A DNA stretch of 34,483 bases, from contig MHHP01000016.1 in NCBI GenBank assembly GCA_001817055.1, positions 1-34,483 on the forward strand. Direction: 5' to 3'. The translations under genes were made by a program, and so were the position numbers. The notes under the pieces were generated by a model that saw only the letters and a list, made by a program, of their open reading frames with translations, was not told where the DNA came from and did not search any database. This DNA is from Candidatus Andersenbacteria bacterium RIFCSPHIGHO2_02_FULL_45_11 (GTDB lineage Bacteria; Patescibacteriota; Andersenbacteria; UBA10190). This document shows, in pieces, positions 8,788 to 17,043 of the stretch (the stretch's first letter is position 1; every line of letters starts with the position of its first letter).

Positions 8788-11700
8788 TATACACGACGCG
8801 TGGTTGATCGGTAGATAGCGTATCCAAGCCCTGCAATCACTAGGGCAAGGAGCCAATACATCCAGTTTTTCCGTAGTGCGCTCGGAGAGTCTGCTTCTTG
8901 TGGCTCTGGTGTTGGAGATATAGTCTCCTGTTCTCCCGCAACTTCAGGAGACGTTGTTGGTGTAGGAGATGGTGACACCGATAGTGTCTGTGATACTTGC
9001 TGCCCAGATGTTGTCGTTCCGTACACTCGCCCACTTCCTGTTTCATATGCAATTTGTGTTCCCGTAACTACCGGTGCAGCAATCGTACTTGCTGGAGATT
9101 TCTTTGCTGTTGTCTTGGCGCCCAATACCCTTCCTGCAGAAGATGACGAAACTGTTGTGCTCGATGATGAATCTCCACTGCTTCCGCCAGTCCCCGCTCC
9201 GCCAGTTGTTGGTTCTGTGCCAAACGAGTATTCGTTACTTACCGATTCCGGTGAGCCCGCAGAAATCACACGGTAGAAATACGTAGTGTTGGAATTCAAC
9301 CCGCTAATAAGTACTGAATGATTTGTGACTTTGTTCGGCGCAACATCTAACAAGTCCGAAGAATTCGTATATCCATAATTAGGGCCACTTCCCAGTACTG
9401 GCACAGACGTTGTTCCAAATACCACGCGTGAAGTGGACGGATCGTCTGTAGTCCAGTCAATTCTTCGCTCTTGAGAAGGATTACTTGTAGTAATTGCGAT
9501 TATGCTTTGTTCGGATACTACAGGGGCAATTGCATATACTTCCGTCATAATTCCAGATGCATTAGAAGCGCCATCAATTGCGATTGCTTTCAGCGTTAAT
9601 GAATGATCAATAGTAACCGGGCCAGTATATAGCGTACTTGCAGATGTTGGAGTGCTACCATCTAATGTGTAATAGATAGTAAACGCATTTGCATCAGTAC
9701 TTGAGATCGTAACACTTTGGTCAACAAGGTAATCTCCACTTGGAATATTTGCAACCGGTGTTGTTGGAGCAATAGTGTCTACAACGTTTACCGTTCGAGT
9801 TACTTGTGTTGCTGAATTTCCTGCTGCGTCATTTACGTTATGTGTAACGGTATACGCTCCTACAGCATTGGTATTTACAGGGTTTACCGTAACAATATTC
9901 GCTGTGATGTTTCCGTCCACGTCATCAGATGCCGTTGCACCTGCATCCGTATATGTAGTTCCAAATTCAACGGTAACAGGCGTTGAACCTGCAAGTGTAA
10001 TGAGCGGCGCAGTAGTGTCAATTACTACCTGCGTTGAAACTACTGGCGTACTTTCATTTCCTGCATTATCAGTAGCTTTCACCGATACGGTATACGAACC
10101 TTCAGCTAATGTTGTGGTTGTAAATGAATACGTGTCATCTCCTGAGTTATAGCTTGCAAGATTCCAGTTCGATCCACCATCGGTGGTGTATTCAACTTTT
10201 TGAATTCCAGAATTATCATCAGTAGCCGTGCCTGTAAATGAAGGTGTTGTATCGTTTGTAGGAGATGCTATGGAATTGATTGTTGCGACCGGATTCACCG
10301 TATCTACATTTACTGTTCCAGTTACAGATTCAGCGCTTTCATTCCCTGCATTATCAACCGCCTTTACGAAGAAGTTCCATATGCCATCGGTCAACGAACT
10401 AATGTACGAAGCTGTAGCATCTGCTGTTTGGTCTGCAATAGTTGTTGCACCTTGTACTGCACGAATTACGTAATGAGATATATCCGACGCTGCGCTATTT
10501 ACTGCATTATCAACAGAATCTGCCCACGCCCATGTTTGCAACACAAGCTTAGTAGGACTTAGCGTAGAAGGTAGCCCAGGAATGGTTGGGGAAGATTTAT
10601 CGATTCTTACTTGCGTTGCCTCGGTAACAACAGCTTCCGTATTGCCAACTGCATCTACCGAGAAATATTTGATCGTATATATTCCATCAGTTGTCAGCGA
10701 TATGGTTGATCCGATATTGCTTCCAATAGTTGGAGTATCGCCATTTGTTGTGTAGTACGTAGTGTTGCATCCGGCTGCACCAACATCATTGCACGTTAAC
10801 GTAATCGTCACATCCTGGTTTGTCCAAGCACCATCAATTGCAGACGCAGTTGTTGCGGGCGCTGTTCGATCAATCGTTACTTCCCATGGGCCAGACCAAT
10901 CACTGCAATTCCCTAATGAGTCACACGCACGAACCTGCCAGTAGTAGGTTCCATTTGAAGTACCAGAAGCATCAATCTCAGAAGTACTCATTGCTCCGGA
11001 TGTATATATAGGTGAACTGAATGCATTGTTCGCACCTACTGCATCAGAGGTTGCAGACTGGTAATAATATGTAACTGGGTTATTAAGGCCATCAGAAACA
11101 TCTTCCCAGTTTAGGAGGAGGCCGGTTGCAGCTACCAGCGCCCCATCTGCAGGGCCCGTAAGCGCAGGTACGGCTGGAGCGTCGGCATCAATAAAGAATG
11201 GGCCAACATGCATTGCCGCAGACCAATTACCAGCGTTGTCTACCGTTCGCAGATGGAAGTAATGGGAGTCTCCTGCCACCAAACTCGAACTCGTTACGTT
11301 CGTAGTAGTTTCTTCGTCATCTTTTGTTGCATCTGGCGTAGTTATAGCATTGGTATCCCACTCGTATGAGAAGCCATCTACTCCAGATAGTGCATCGGTT
11401 GCGCCGCTAATAGAAAGATCGACGGTGGTGTCAGTTGACCATGTTGAAACTGTATGGCTCGTGGATGTAACTGTAGGGTTTACCGGTACCACACCATCAA
11501 TAGTAACCATCCATGGCCCAGACCAGTCACTACAGTTATCCAATGAATCGCAGGCACGAGCTTGCCAGTAGTAGGTGTTATCTGGTGAACCGGAAGCGTC
11601 AATTTCAGAAGCACTTAACGCACCTGATGCATATGGAGAGGAGGTTAGTGCGTTATTCGCGCCTACCACACTATTCAAAGCAGATTGATAATAATAACTA

Positions 11701-13346
11701 ACTGGATTACTAATATTGTTTGGATCAGTCTCGATTGACCAATCAAGCAGTACACTCGCCGGCTGCGTAATCGTTCCACTAACAGGGCCAACTAAAGACG
11801 GTACAGCTGGTGCAATAGTGTCAACAAACGTAATCGTTGCTGTATCTGTTACAACGGCAGCGTCGGTAGTATTTGTTGCGGTAAACACATCAACGGCAGG
11901 CGTAGTTGAAGTTACAGAGAATGTTACTTGGCCATTACTATCGCTTGGGCCAGAAGCTGCGCCTATCACTGGTGATCCAGCTCCAGAAGTTTTCGCGAGT
12001 GTTACTGTCTTGCCAGAAAGCGGATTTCCGAATTGATCCGTAATCGTAACCGTCACAACCGACGCAGTCGTACCATCTGCCTCAACCGTAGCCGGCACGG
12101 CAGCAATAGTGGACGCAGATGCGCTGAAAGCTCCAACTGTTTCTTGTAGGCCGGAAGTAGCGCTAACAGTATCTAGGGTTGCAGTTACTGTGCCACTACT
12201 CGAAACTGTGAAATCGCCCATCGCTAACGGCGTACCGTTGATCGGCCTAACCTTTGCTCCACTAAAGTGTAGTGTCGCATCGCAAGTTGCAGATGATGCT
12301 TGAGTTACATTAAAGCTAACACTTGTTGCTGTAGGGCTCTGAGAAGCCCACACAGGCTCAATACCATCAAGCTGTACCTTGTTAGCCGCAGCGCAACTAA
12401 GAGTATGCGTTTCTCGCACTACAGAAACTGCGCTCGATGTGTCAAATTCAAATCCAGACGGAACGTTCAAACTTAAAGTTCCAACACCGATTTGGCCAGG
12501 CACAGTTTCTACAAGACTTATAGTCGGCACAGTAGTGTATACGCCTGTTCCAGGTGCAGTTGCTGCCGTATCAGCCGAAACTGCGAAAATCGTGAAGTGG
12601 TCTAGGCCAGTAATCGTTACTGTAGATTCTTCTTGCGTAGCTTTTTGCGTAACGTCTTGCGCATTATCTAATTCACCTCTTGTTTCCGCATACTTCACTG
12701 TTACATCCTTCGCATTGCTTGGCTTTGGCAATGTTAAATTATAGCGGAACGATCCGTTTTCCATCGTGCTTGTAATATCGTAGGCGGTATCACTTACAGC
12801 ACCCAATTGCTTTTGTTCATCTTCAGTAAGTTTTACTTCTTTTATAGTAAGAGTTCCTGGAGTGTCTGGAAGTTTTGTAAACTTTACCTTCACAGCAGAA
12901 TTTTGCGGGGCCGTATATGTTGCGTGTACCGATACTGACTCTTTCGTAATTGCAGCACCATTGCTTGTAATATTCCAAGCGCCTTCTTCTGTATCTTGGC
13001 CCTGAGTTTTTTCTTCCTCAGCAACTGCTGGATCTGGCGCTACTACAGCTTCCGTAGTCTCTGCTACTGGGGATTCAGAAACTTCAGGAGCTGGGGTTAC
13101 GTCTGAGGTTGGTTCTGGTGCGGATTCTTGAGATGCTAAAGGTTCTTCCTCGACTACTATCTCAGTGGGAGCTTGGGATTCTTCTGGCGCAGGAGCCTCT
13201 TGCGGAACTTCTACTACAACGGGCGCACTCTCCCCCTCATCTGCAGATGCAACATTATATGCGATCCCTGGCAATACAGGCTGCAATACAAAAGATAGAA
13301 TAGTTAGAGCCGACCATACGCGCATCTTTTTCTTGAGCTTGTCCAT
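8787..13346 (-). CDS. giant cell-surface protein with Ig-like, HYR, chitobiase-like and FN3-like modules
   Basis: 1519 residues. Signal peptide at about 7-35 (VWSALTILSFVLQPVLPGIAY), then a P/E/A/V-rich stretalk to about 125. Further on there is an invasin/Big-1-like Ig domain (STIAAVPATVEADGTTASVV, VTITDQFGNPLSGKTVTL) and two near-duplicate modules containing VRACDSLGNCSDWSGPW. Several Ig-like 'DNAGN' repeats follow, then a HYR-like domain (EFGTTYTDAGATASDDVDGN), a chitobiase C-terminal-like strand set (YTLDGSTPTSASTLYTGP) and an FN3-like domain. An S/T/P linker carries GRVLGAKTT, and a C-terminal membrane helix with basic tail (WMYWLLALVIAGLGYAIYRS) anchors it. No LPxTG. Likely adhesion or surface layer. 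Cysteine pairs such as CDSLGNC fit the co-transcribed disulfide genes. No SD is visible upstream. Confidence 0.9.
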   Translation of the reverse strand: MDKLKKKMRVWSALTILSFVLQPVLPGIAYNVASADEGESAPVVVEVPQEAPAPEESQAPTEIVVEEEPLASQESAPEPTSDVTPAPEVSESPVAETTEAVVAPDPAVAEEEKTQGQDTEEGAWNITSNGAAITKESVSVHATYTAPQNSAVKVKFTKLPDTPGTLTIKEVKLTEDEQKQLGAVSDTAYDITSTMENGSFRYNLTLPKPSNAKDVTVKYAETRGELDNAQDVTQKATQEESTVTITGLDHFTIFAVSADTAATAPGTGVYTTVPTISLVETVPGQIGVGTLSLNVPSGFEFDTSSAVSVVRETHTLSCAAANKVQLDGIEPVWASQSPTATSVSFNVTQASSATCDATLHFSGAKVRPINGTPLAMGDFTVSSSGTVTATLDTVSATSGLQETVGAFSASASTIAAVPATVEADGTTASVVTVTITDQFGNPLSGKTVTLAKTSGAGSPVIGAASGPSDSNGQVTFSVTSTTPAVDVFTATNTTDAAVVTDTATITFVDTIAPAVPSLVGPVSGTITQPASVLLDWSIETDPNNISNPVSYYYQSALNSVVGANNALTSSPYASGALSASEIDASGSPDNTYYWQARACDSLDNCSDWSGPWMVTIDGVVPVNPTVTSTSHTVSTWSTDTTVDLSISGATDALSGVDGFSYEWDTNAITTPDATKDDEETTTNVTSSSLVAGDSHYFHLRTVDNAGNWSAAMHVGPFFIDADAPAVPALTGPADGALVAATGLLLNWEDVSDGLNNPVTYYYQSATSDAVGANNAFSSPIYTSGAMSTSEIDASGTSNGTYYWQVRACDSLGNCSDWSGPWEVTIDRTAPATTASAIDGAWTNQDVTITLTCNDVGAAGCNTTYYTTNGDTPTIGSNIGSTISLTTDGIYTIKYFSVDAVGNTEAVVTEATQVRIDKSSPTIPGLPSTLSPTKLVLQTWAWADSVDNAVNSAASDISHYVIRAVQGATTIADQTADATASYISSLTDGIWNFFVKAVDNAGNESAESVTGTVNVDTVNPVATINSIASPTNDTTPSFTGTATDDNSGIQKVEYTTDGGSNWNLASYNSGDDTYSFTTTTLAEGSYTVSVKATDNAGNESTPVVSTQVVIDTTAPLITLAGSTPVTVEFGTTYTDAGATASDDVDGNITANIVTVNPVNTNAVGAYTVTHNVNDAAGNSATQVTRTVNVVDTIAPTTPVANIPSGDYLVDQSVTISSTDANAFTIYYTLDGSTPTSASTLYTGPVTIDHSLTLKAIAIDGASNASGIMTEVYAIAPVVSEQSIIAITTSNPSQERRIDWTTDDPSTSRVVFGTTSVPVLGSGPNYGYTNSSDLLDVAPNKVTNHSVLISGLNSNTTYFYRVISAGSPESVSNEYSFGTEPTTGGAGTGGSSGDSSSSTTVSSSSAGRVLGAKTTAKKSPASTIAAPVVTGTQIAYETGSGRVYGTTTSGQQVSQTLSVSPSPTPTTSPEVAGEQETISPTPEPQEADSPSALRKNWMYWLLALVIAGLGYAIYRSTTRRV

Positions 13347-13436
13347 AGTGAAGAAATGTTAAAAACAATTATGTATAAAGTGTTCCTTTTCAATATACAC
13401 AATACAAGCCTATTTTGTTTTTTGTTTGTCCACAGG

Positions 13437-13470
13437 CCTTCGCTGAAGCTACGGCCTGCTAGGCAGTCCA
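13437..13470. repeat. fragment of dispersed intergenic repeat
   Basis: CCTTCGCTGAAGCTACGG followed by CCTGCTAGGCAG, directly abutting REP copy A2. Both pieces look like dispersed repeat text seen in CPR genomes, and the second resembles the CCTGCCT...AGGCAGG block at 31187-31207. Only one copy of the first part occurs in this window, so the assignment rests on recall. The remaining upstream stretch (13347-13436) is AT-rich and should hold the promoter of the surface-protein operon; TTGAAA with a downstream ATAATT is the best but weak candidate. Confidence 0.4.
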
Positions 13471-13471
13471 C

Positions 13472-13506
13472 TGTCATTACCCGGCTTGACCGGGTAATCC
13501 ACGTCG
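13472..13506 (+). repeat. REP-like hairpin repeat, copy A2
   Basis: Identical over 35 bases to copy A1 at 5043-5077. It begins 4 bases beyond the lipase stop codon but is inverted relative to that gene, unlike the other four elements. Confidence 0.9.
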
Positions 13507-13510
13507 AATT

Positions 13511-15337
13511 CTAGGTAGTCGGCAAACTGACTCCCTTTCCTTTGTAATACTGCATTGTATTTTTAAGCTTGTCCCAATCACCCTTATCCGTTAAATAGCG
13601 CTCTGCCCAGTAGTGCCATTCATCACTCGTTGGCGTGCGTCCGCATACTTCAAAAAATATTGTGTTGAGCGGTTGTAATTTTTCAATCGCGACTTTGCGA
13701 AGTTTTGGTTTCCTTGCCCTGAGCTTGTCGAAGGGTTTACTCCTTGCGCCAAGCACTTTCCCTTTCTTCGCAGTTTTTATTTCCGTGTCACGTCCAGGGC
13801 AACAATCCTTTTCATCGCCAGGGCCGCCAGATGCAGTTGTAATAACCGGCTTATCATTTTTAATTTCACTTACAACAGCCGCTTCGCCATCTTCTCCAAT
13901 CGTCACTGTAAACGATTCTTCTTTTCCCAGTATCGTAGTGCCGGTAAGCGTTGTAGATGTAGATTCCTCGGCATCTGTATGGGTCACAATAACTGTGTAT
14001 GGGCCGGTATCTGTTCCGGTGAGCTTTACCGTGTACGTTCCCGCTTCTAATTCTTTAATGATAATAACTTTCGGATTATCCGCCTCCTCATCATCACTTA
14101 TATCTATAAACGCATCATCCCCAAAGTCATTTGTACTTTTTGAAACCGTTTTACCAGAAGCATCCGTAATCGTAATATCAACTGGCGACAGCACTACAAA
14201 GCCAGTAAGCCACTGTGGCTCTTCGTAGGTAAATACTTTCGGAGTATCGTTCGTAATTCCAATTGCAGCTAACGCCTCATTTTGCGCATATTCTGGCAGC
14301 GCACTATGAGGAATGTTTCCTACTGTCACTTTACGAGATCCTATCAACGCACTGGATTTTAATACCGTAGTATCACCTTGTGTGTCATTCGGCTGCGGCA
14401 CGTCTTGCACAGGATGACCGTCGCGCCAACGTTCCAATTGCACGTCTTCTTCGCTTCGCGCATTCGTAAGCTCCACATTTCCAAGCGTGTTGTTATCGAC
14501 TCCTGCAATTGTCGTAACAACAGCTCGGCTAAATAGCTGAGTGCGCGCTGCAATCAATCCCTCTAAGAATGTATTACGCTCACCGGACGTTGTGAGCGCC
14601 CCGCTTTTATTCAAATAGTTATTGACGGGCAACAACTCTCTCAGAGATGGAAATATCTGGCGGAATGATTTGGGCTCAATATCTTCAATATTTCGACGTT
14701 TCCTAAGGGCACCTTCAATTTGATTCATATAAAATCTCAGGGGCGCACTCCATGTAGGTGGAAATATTCCACCTTCCCACGGTAAATATGCTCCGCTTGC
14801 TCCCAAATTAGGCGTACCTAGCATTACAAACTTATCTATCTCACCACGCGTAAAGTCGCTGCTTTTTATGTATCCCTGCGTCAGCAGCCCACCCATACTG
14901 TGCGCAATAATGTCTACTTTCCCCGTTTTTTGCTTTGCTTGTTCAATAATCGGATCCAAAAATTCATGCGCAGATTCCGCATTTGGCTGCCGCCAATCGT
15001 AATACGCAACAAACAAGTCCGTATCTTTCACATACCCTTCTGCTTCGAACCGCATCTCCAAGCCTTGATATATTTTATGGAATGGAACCGGTCCCCACGT
15101 ACCTCCCGATTTATCTGCAAATAAAGAAAAGCCATTAAATGAGCCAACAATGCCGGGTACAATGACAACGGCGTCTCGAGTTGCTCGGCACTCAGAAGAG
15201 CTAGGAAATGCAGTACACGGATCTGGCAATGGGGTTGGTGAATCGGGCGGCGCAACCCTTGTAAAGGCAAGAGTAGAAAACGAATACAAACAACCTACAA
15301 AACATAAGCCAAGAACTAATTTGTATTTACTAGCCAT
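13511..15337 (-). CDS. secreted lipase/acyltransferase-like alpha/beta hydrolase
   Basis: 608 residues. Signal peptide at 3-27 (KYKLVLGLCFVGCLYSFSTLAFT). The hydrolase domain opens with VVIVPGIVGS (oxyanion loop, LCAT/PGAP1-like), has the nucleophile elbow IIAHSMGG (Ser about 147), and plausible Asp (GDTTVL) and His (NIPHSALPE) partners. A beta domain (about 385-500) resembles pre-peptidase-type modules. After a GKVLGA motif comes an in-frame dispersed repeat (PFDKLRAR), then a C-terminal FFEVCGRTPTSDEWHYWAERY module that looks like a CPR surface-protein tail. The ATG at 15337 overlaps the stop of the frameshifted upstream gene (ATGGCTAG). A GTG three codons upstream (15346) is an alternative start. 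Substrate unknown; probable esterase of lipids or cell-wall material. Confidence 0.85.
   Translation of the reverse strand: MASKYKLVLGLCFVGCLYSFSTLAFTRVAPPDSPTPLPDPCTAFPSSSECRATRDAVVIVPGIVGSFNGFSLFADKSGGTWGPVPFHKIYQGLEMRFEAEGYVKDTDLFVAYYDWRQPNAESAHEFLDPIIEQAKQKTGKVDIIAHSMGGLLTQGYIKSSDFTRGEIDKFVMLGTPNLGASGAYLPWEGGIFPPTWSAPLRFYMNQIEGALRKRRNIEDIEPKSFRQIFPSLRELLPVNNYLNKSGALTTSGERNTFLEGLIAARTQLFSRAVVTTIAGVDNNTLGNVELTNARSEEDVQLERWRDGHPVQDVPQPNDTQGDTTVLKSSALIGSRKVTVGNIPHSALPEYAQNEALAAIGITNDTPKVFTYEEPQWLTGFVVLSPVDITITDASGKTVSKSTNDFGDDAFIDISDDEEADNPKVIIIKELEAGTYTVKLTGTDTGPYTVIVTHTDAEESTSTTLTGTTILGKEESFTVTIGEDGEAAVVSEIKNDKPVITTASGGPGDEKDCCPGRDTEIKTAKKGKVLGARSKPFDKLRARKPKLRKVAIEKLQPLNTIFFEVCGRTPTSDEWHYWAERYLTDKGDWDKLKNTMQYYKGKGVSLPTT
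13717..13735. repeat. dispersed CCCTGAGC...GAAGGG repeat inside the lipase gene
   Basis: The 19-base CCCTGAGCTTGTCGAAGGG is a repeat I know from many bacterial genomes, where it is normally intergenic. Here it is translated in frame as PFDKLRA within the linker between the beta domain and the C-terminal module of the lipase. It is flanked by basic residues and does not interrupt a folded domain. Confidence 0.7.
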
Positions 15338-15637
15338 ATAAATCACGTAATGCCAGACTTGCAGCGATCGCCAGTATTAAATATGGAGCAAGTAACCCTA
15401 AAACTAGGCCTACTATCGAAGCAATGATGATCTTTTTTCTAAATATTGTTCCATCTTTTTTATGAGCTGCTTCTTTCCTATAAAAAAATATACCCAGGGC
15501 AATAATGCGAAAATGAACGGTAAATAAATATAACTAGAGAGTAGCGTTTCAGAGAAAACAACAATCCACTTATCTTCTGCGCCTGGATAAACTGCCGGAT
15601 TCCTACCGTAATACTCCAAAATCTTATCAACTAGCAT
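15330..15637 (-). pseudogene. two-TM membrane protein gene with a -1 frameshift at a T7 run
   Basis: The first frame starts MLVDKILEYYGRNPAVYPG, crosses one helix (SSYIYLPFIFALLPWVYFF) and would stop at 15413. In the -1 frame, coding continues as YRKEAAHKKDGTIFRKK, then a clear second helix (IIIASIVGLVLGLLAPYLIL) and ends LALRDLYG at a TAG overlapping the lipase ATG. The switch is at seven T (plus-strand A run 15483-15489), and one added base makes 103 codons with stop, exactly divisible. So this is a one-base deletion, a sequencing error, or -1 slippage on T_TTT_TTT. GTG at 15652 is an alternative start. No family recognised. Confidence 0.75.
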
Positions 15638-15666
15638 TCGTTTATTGTACACCTATACTTACACAA

Positions 15667-16488
15667 CTATAATAATTTCTTAAGCGTTTTGTTTCCGGCC
15701 AATGATCGCATTTGGACGATGGCAATTTCATTAAGGGTCAACAATCGATCGGGTTGAGCTAGTCCCTGCCGAATAAATTCGGCGTTCAGTGATTCCAGAT
15801 TTGCCAGGCAAACGAGCTGGGTAACATCAGCATAATCTCTCATGTTTCCTTCTTTTCTTTTGTTGGCATCCTTCCAGGCTTTTGCAGTCAATCCAAATAA
15901 TGCAACATTCAACACGTCGGCTTCATTGGCGTACGTTATGTTTGCATTTTTTCTTGATAACTTTTGAGGAACTATAATATTTTCTTTGATTGCGTCAGTA
16001 TGAATCCTATAATTAATTTTCGTGAGCATCCTTTTTGTATCCCAGCCAAGTTCCAGCTTTTTATTTTCTTCCAGCTTTAGCCTTTGAAATTCTTTGATCA
16101 AATACAGCTTAAATTCCGGAGAAATCCATGAAGCAAACTCGAATGCGATGTCCTTGTGAGCAAATGTGCCTCCACCATAGCGCCCAGCCTTACTAATCAA
16201 TCCTACGGCATTTACCGACTCAATCCAACGCTTGGGCGTAAGAGAGAAACTATTTGCACCTGCCTCGTTTTTAAACACATCGAATTCGATGTGTTTAAAA
16301 TTAGGGTTATGCAAATGTTCCCAAATACCTAAAAACTCGACAGTGTCTCGATTTCTCATCCAGTTTTGAACAACGTACTCAGTCCGCTCCTTATCTTTAA
16401 ATCGAGCTATATCTGTTAATGAAATATAATCATTTTCATTCCGTTCAAAAGTATATACTTGGATTCCCTTGGCAATAATCTTCTTCAT
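15667..16488 (-). CDS. KilA-N domain protein
   Basis: 273 residues. The N-terminal ~115 residues are a KilA-N domain (DYISLTDIARFKD, NWMRNRDTVEFLGIWE, RWIESVNAVGLISKAGRYGGGTFAHKDIAFEFASWIS), a putative DNA-binding module common in phage and mobile islands. The following helical region (EFKLYLIKEFQRLK onward) is typical of the free-standing CPR/Bacteroidetes version; the C-terminal part is unassigned. A TATAAT lies 6 bases before the ATG, so the mRNA is probably leaderless. The coding sequence holds a 32-bp perfect palindrome. It ends about 30 bases before the frameshifted gene, on the same strand. Target is unknown. Confidence 0.88.
   Translation of the reverse strand: MKKIIAKGIQVYTFERNENDYISLTDIARFKDKERTEYVVQNWMRNRDTVEFLGIWEHLHNPNFKHIEFDVFKNEAGANSFSLTPKRWIESVNAVGLISKAGRYGGGTFAHKDIAFEFASWISPEFKLYLIKEFQRLKLEENKKLELGWDTKRMLTKINYRIHTDAIKENIIVPQKLSRKNANITYANEADVLNVALFGLTAKAWKDANKRKEGNMRDYADVTQLVCLANLESLNAEFIRQGLAQPDRLLTLNEIAIVQMRSLAGNKTLKKLL
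16269..16300. repeat. 32-bp perfect palindrome inside the KilA-N gene
   Basis: Left arm TTTTAAACACATCGAA and right arm TTCGATGTGTTTAAAA meet with no spacer, 16 bp each. It encodes the segment FKHIEFDVFK of the KilA-N protein, a position conserved in the family only in part. A palindrome of this length could extrude as a cruciform or serve as a binding site. Confidence 0.9.
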
Positions 16489-16494
16489 TGTCTT

Positions 16495-16500
16495 ATTATA
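16495..16500 (-). promoter_or_regulatory. -10 box of the KilA-N gene
   Basis: Consensus TATAAT ends 6 bases before the start ATG, placing the transcript start at or within a base of the start codon. The -35 is poor (TTCGTT at 16 bases). Confidence 0.6.
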
Positions 16501-16550
16501 TCACTTTCGTACAAAAAACGAATGGCGGCATGCTATCTACTAACCTAGAG

Positions 16551-16556
16551 TATACT
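16551..16556 (+). promoter_or_regulatory. -10 box of prxQ
   Basis: TATACT ends 6 bases before the ATG at 16563; no Shine-Dalgarno. Same geometry as other genes of this window and consistent with a leaderless transcript. No clear -35. Confidence 0.55.
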
Positions 16557-16562
16557 TACCAC

Positions 16563-17030
16563 ATGCTCAAAGAAGGAACCAAGGCGCCGGAATTTACGGC
16601 GGAAGATCAATACGGCGACACTCATACACTTGCGCAGTATGCGGGTAAATATGTAGTGCTGTATTTTTATCCGAAAGACGACACTCCCGGATGCACCAAA
16701 GAGGCGTGCGCTATTCGCGACGCATGGTCGGATTTTGCAGATCATAAGATTGCCGTGCTTGGCGTAAGCGCTGATTCTGTAAAAAGCCATGAAAAGTTTT
16801 CTAAAAAATTTGGATTGCCGTTTCCCCTTTTATCAGATCCCGATAAAAAGATCCTCAACGGCTACGAAGTAATTGGAATGAAAAAGATGTGGGGCCGAGA
16901 ATATGAAGGTATTTTGCGTATCACCTACCTTATTGCGCCAGATGGCACTATTGCAAAAGTATATCCGAAAGTGAAGCCTGCAGACCACGCACAAGAAATA
17001 TTGGCGGATATTGCAGCGCTACAGTCGTAA
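16563..17030 (+). CDS. bcp: thioredoxin-dependent peroxiredoxin, PrxQ/BCP family
   Basis: 155 residues. Reduces hydrogen and organic peroxides using thioredoxin. The peroxidatic Cys44 sits in TPGCTKEAC with Cys49 five residues later, the intramolecular resolving pair of atypical PrxQ enzymes. The family blocks GTKAPEFTAEDQYG, VVLYFYPKDDTPGC and VLGVSADSVKSHEKFSKKFGLPFPLLSD are all present. I start at MLKEGTKAPEF (16563). The open frame extends back to 16488, but that segment has no family match and a TATACT lies 6 bases before this ATG. It converges with the retropepsin-like gene 13 bases downstream. Confidence 0.95.
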   Translation: MLKEGTKAPEFTAEDQYGDTHTLAQYAGKYVVLYFYPKDDTPGCTKEACAIRDAWSDFADHKIAVLGVSADSVKSHEKFSKKFGLPFPLLSDPDKKILNGYEVIGMKKMWGREYEGILRITYLIAPDGTIAKVYPKVKPADHAQEILADIAALQS

Positions 17031-17043
17031 CCCTTTCACGTCT

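Noticed and set aside
8788..8856. Upstream extension of the thioredoxin-like gene (MAPCPSDC...)
   Set aside because: Lies inside the end of the surface protein gene and lacks a signal-anchor; the start at the TAATG junction is better.
9775..12744. Several 60-125 codon plus-strand frames (for example 11716-12036 and 12379-12744)
   Set aside because: All antisense to the giant surface protein, with Val/Thr/Ser-rich products that mirror its repeats.
13635..14228. 197-codon open frame on the plus strand
   Set aside because: Antisense to the lipase gene; biased S/V composition from the reverse of its codons; contains the LSLSKG translation of the dispersed repeat; no ribosome site.
16488..16562. 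N-terminal extension of PrxQ
   Set aside because: No family match, contains the -10 box and overlaps the KilA-N gene start; the mature family begins at MLKEGTKAPEF.
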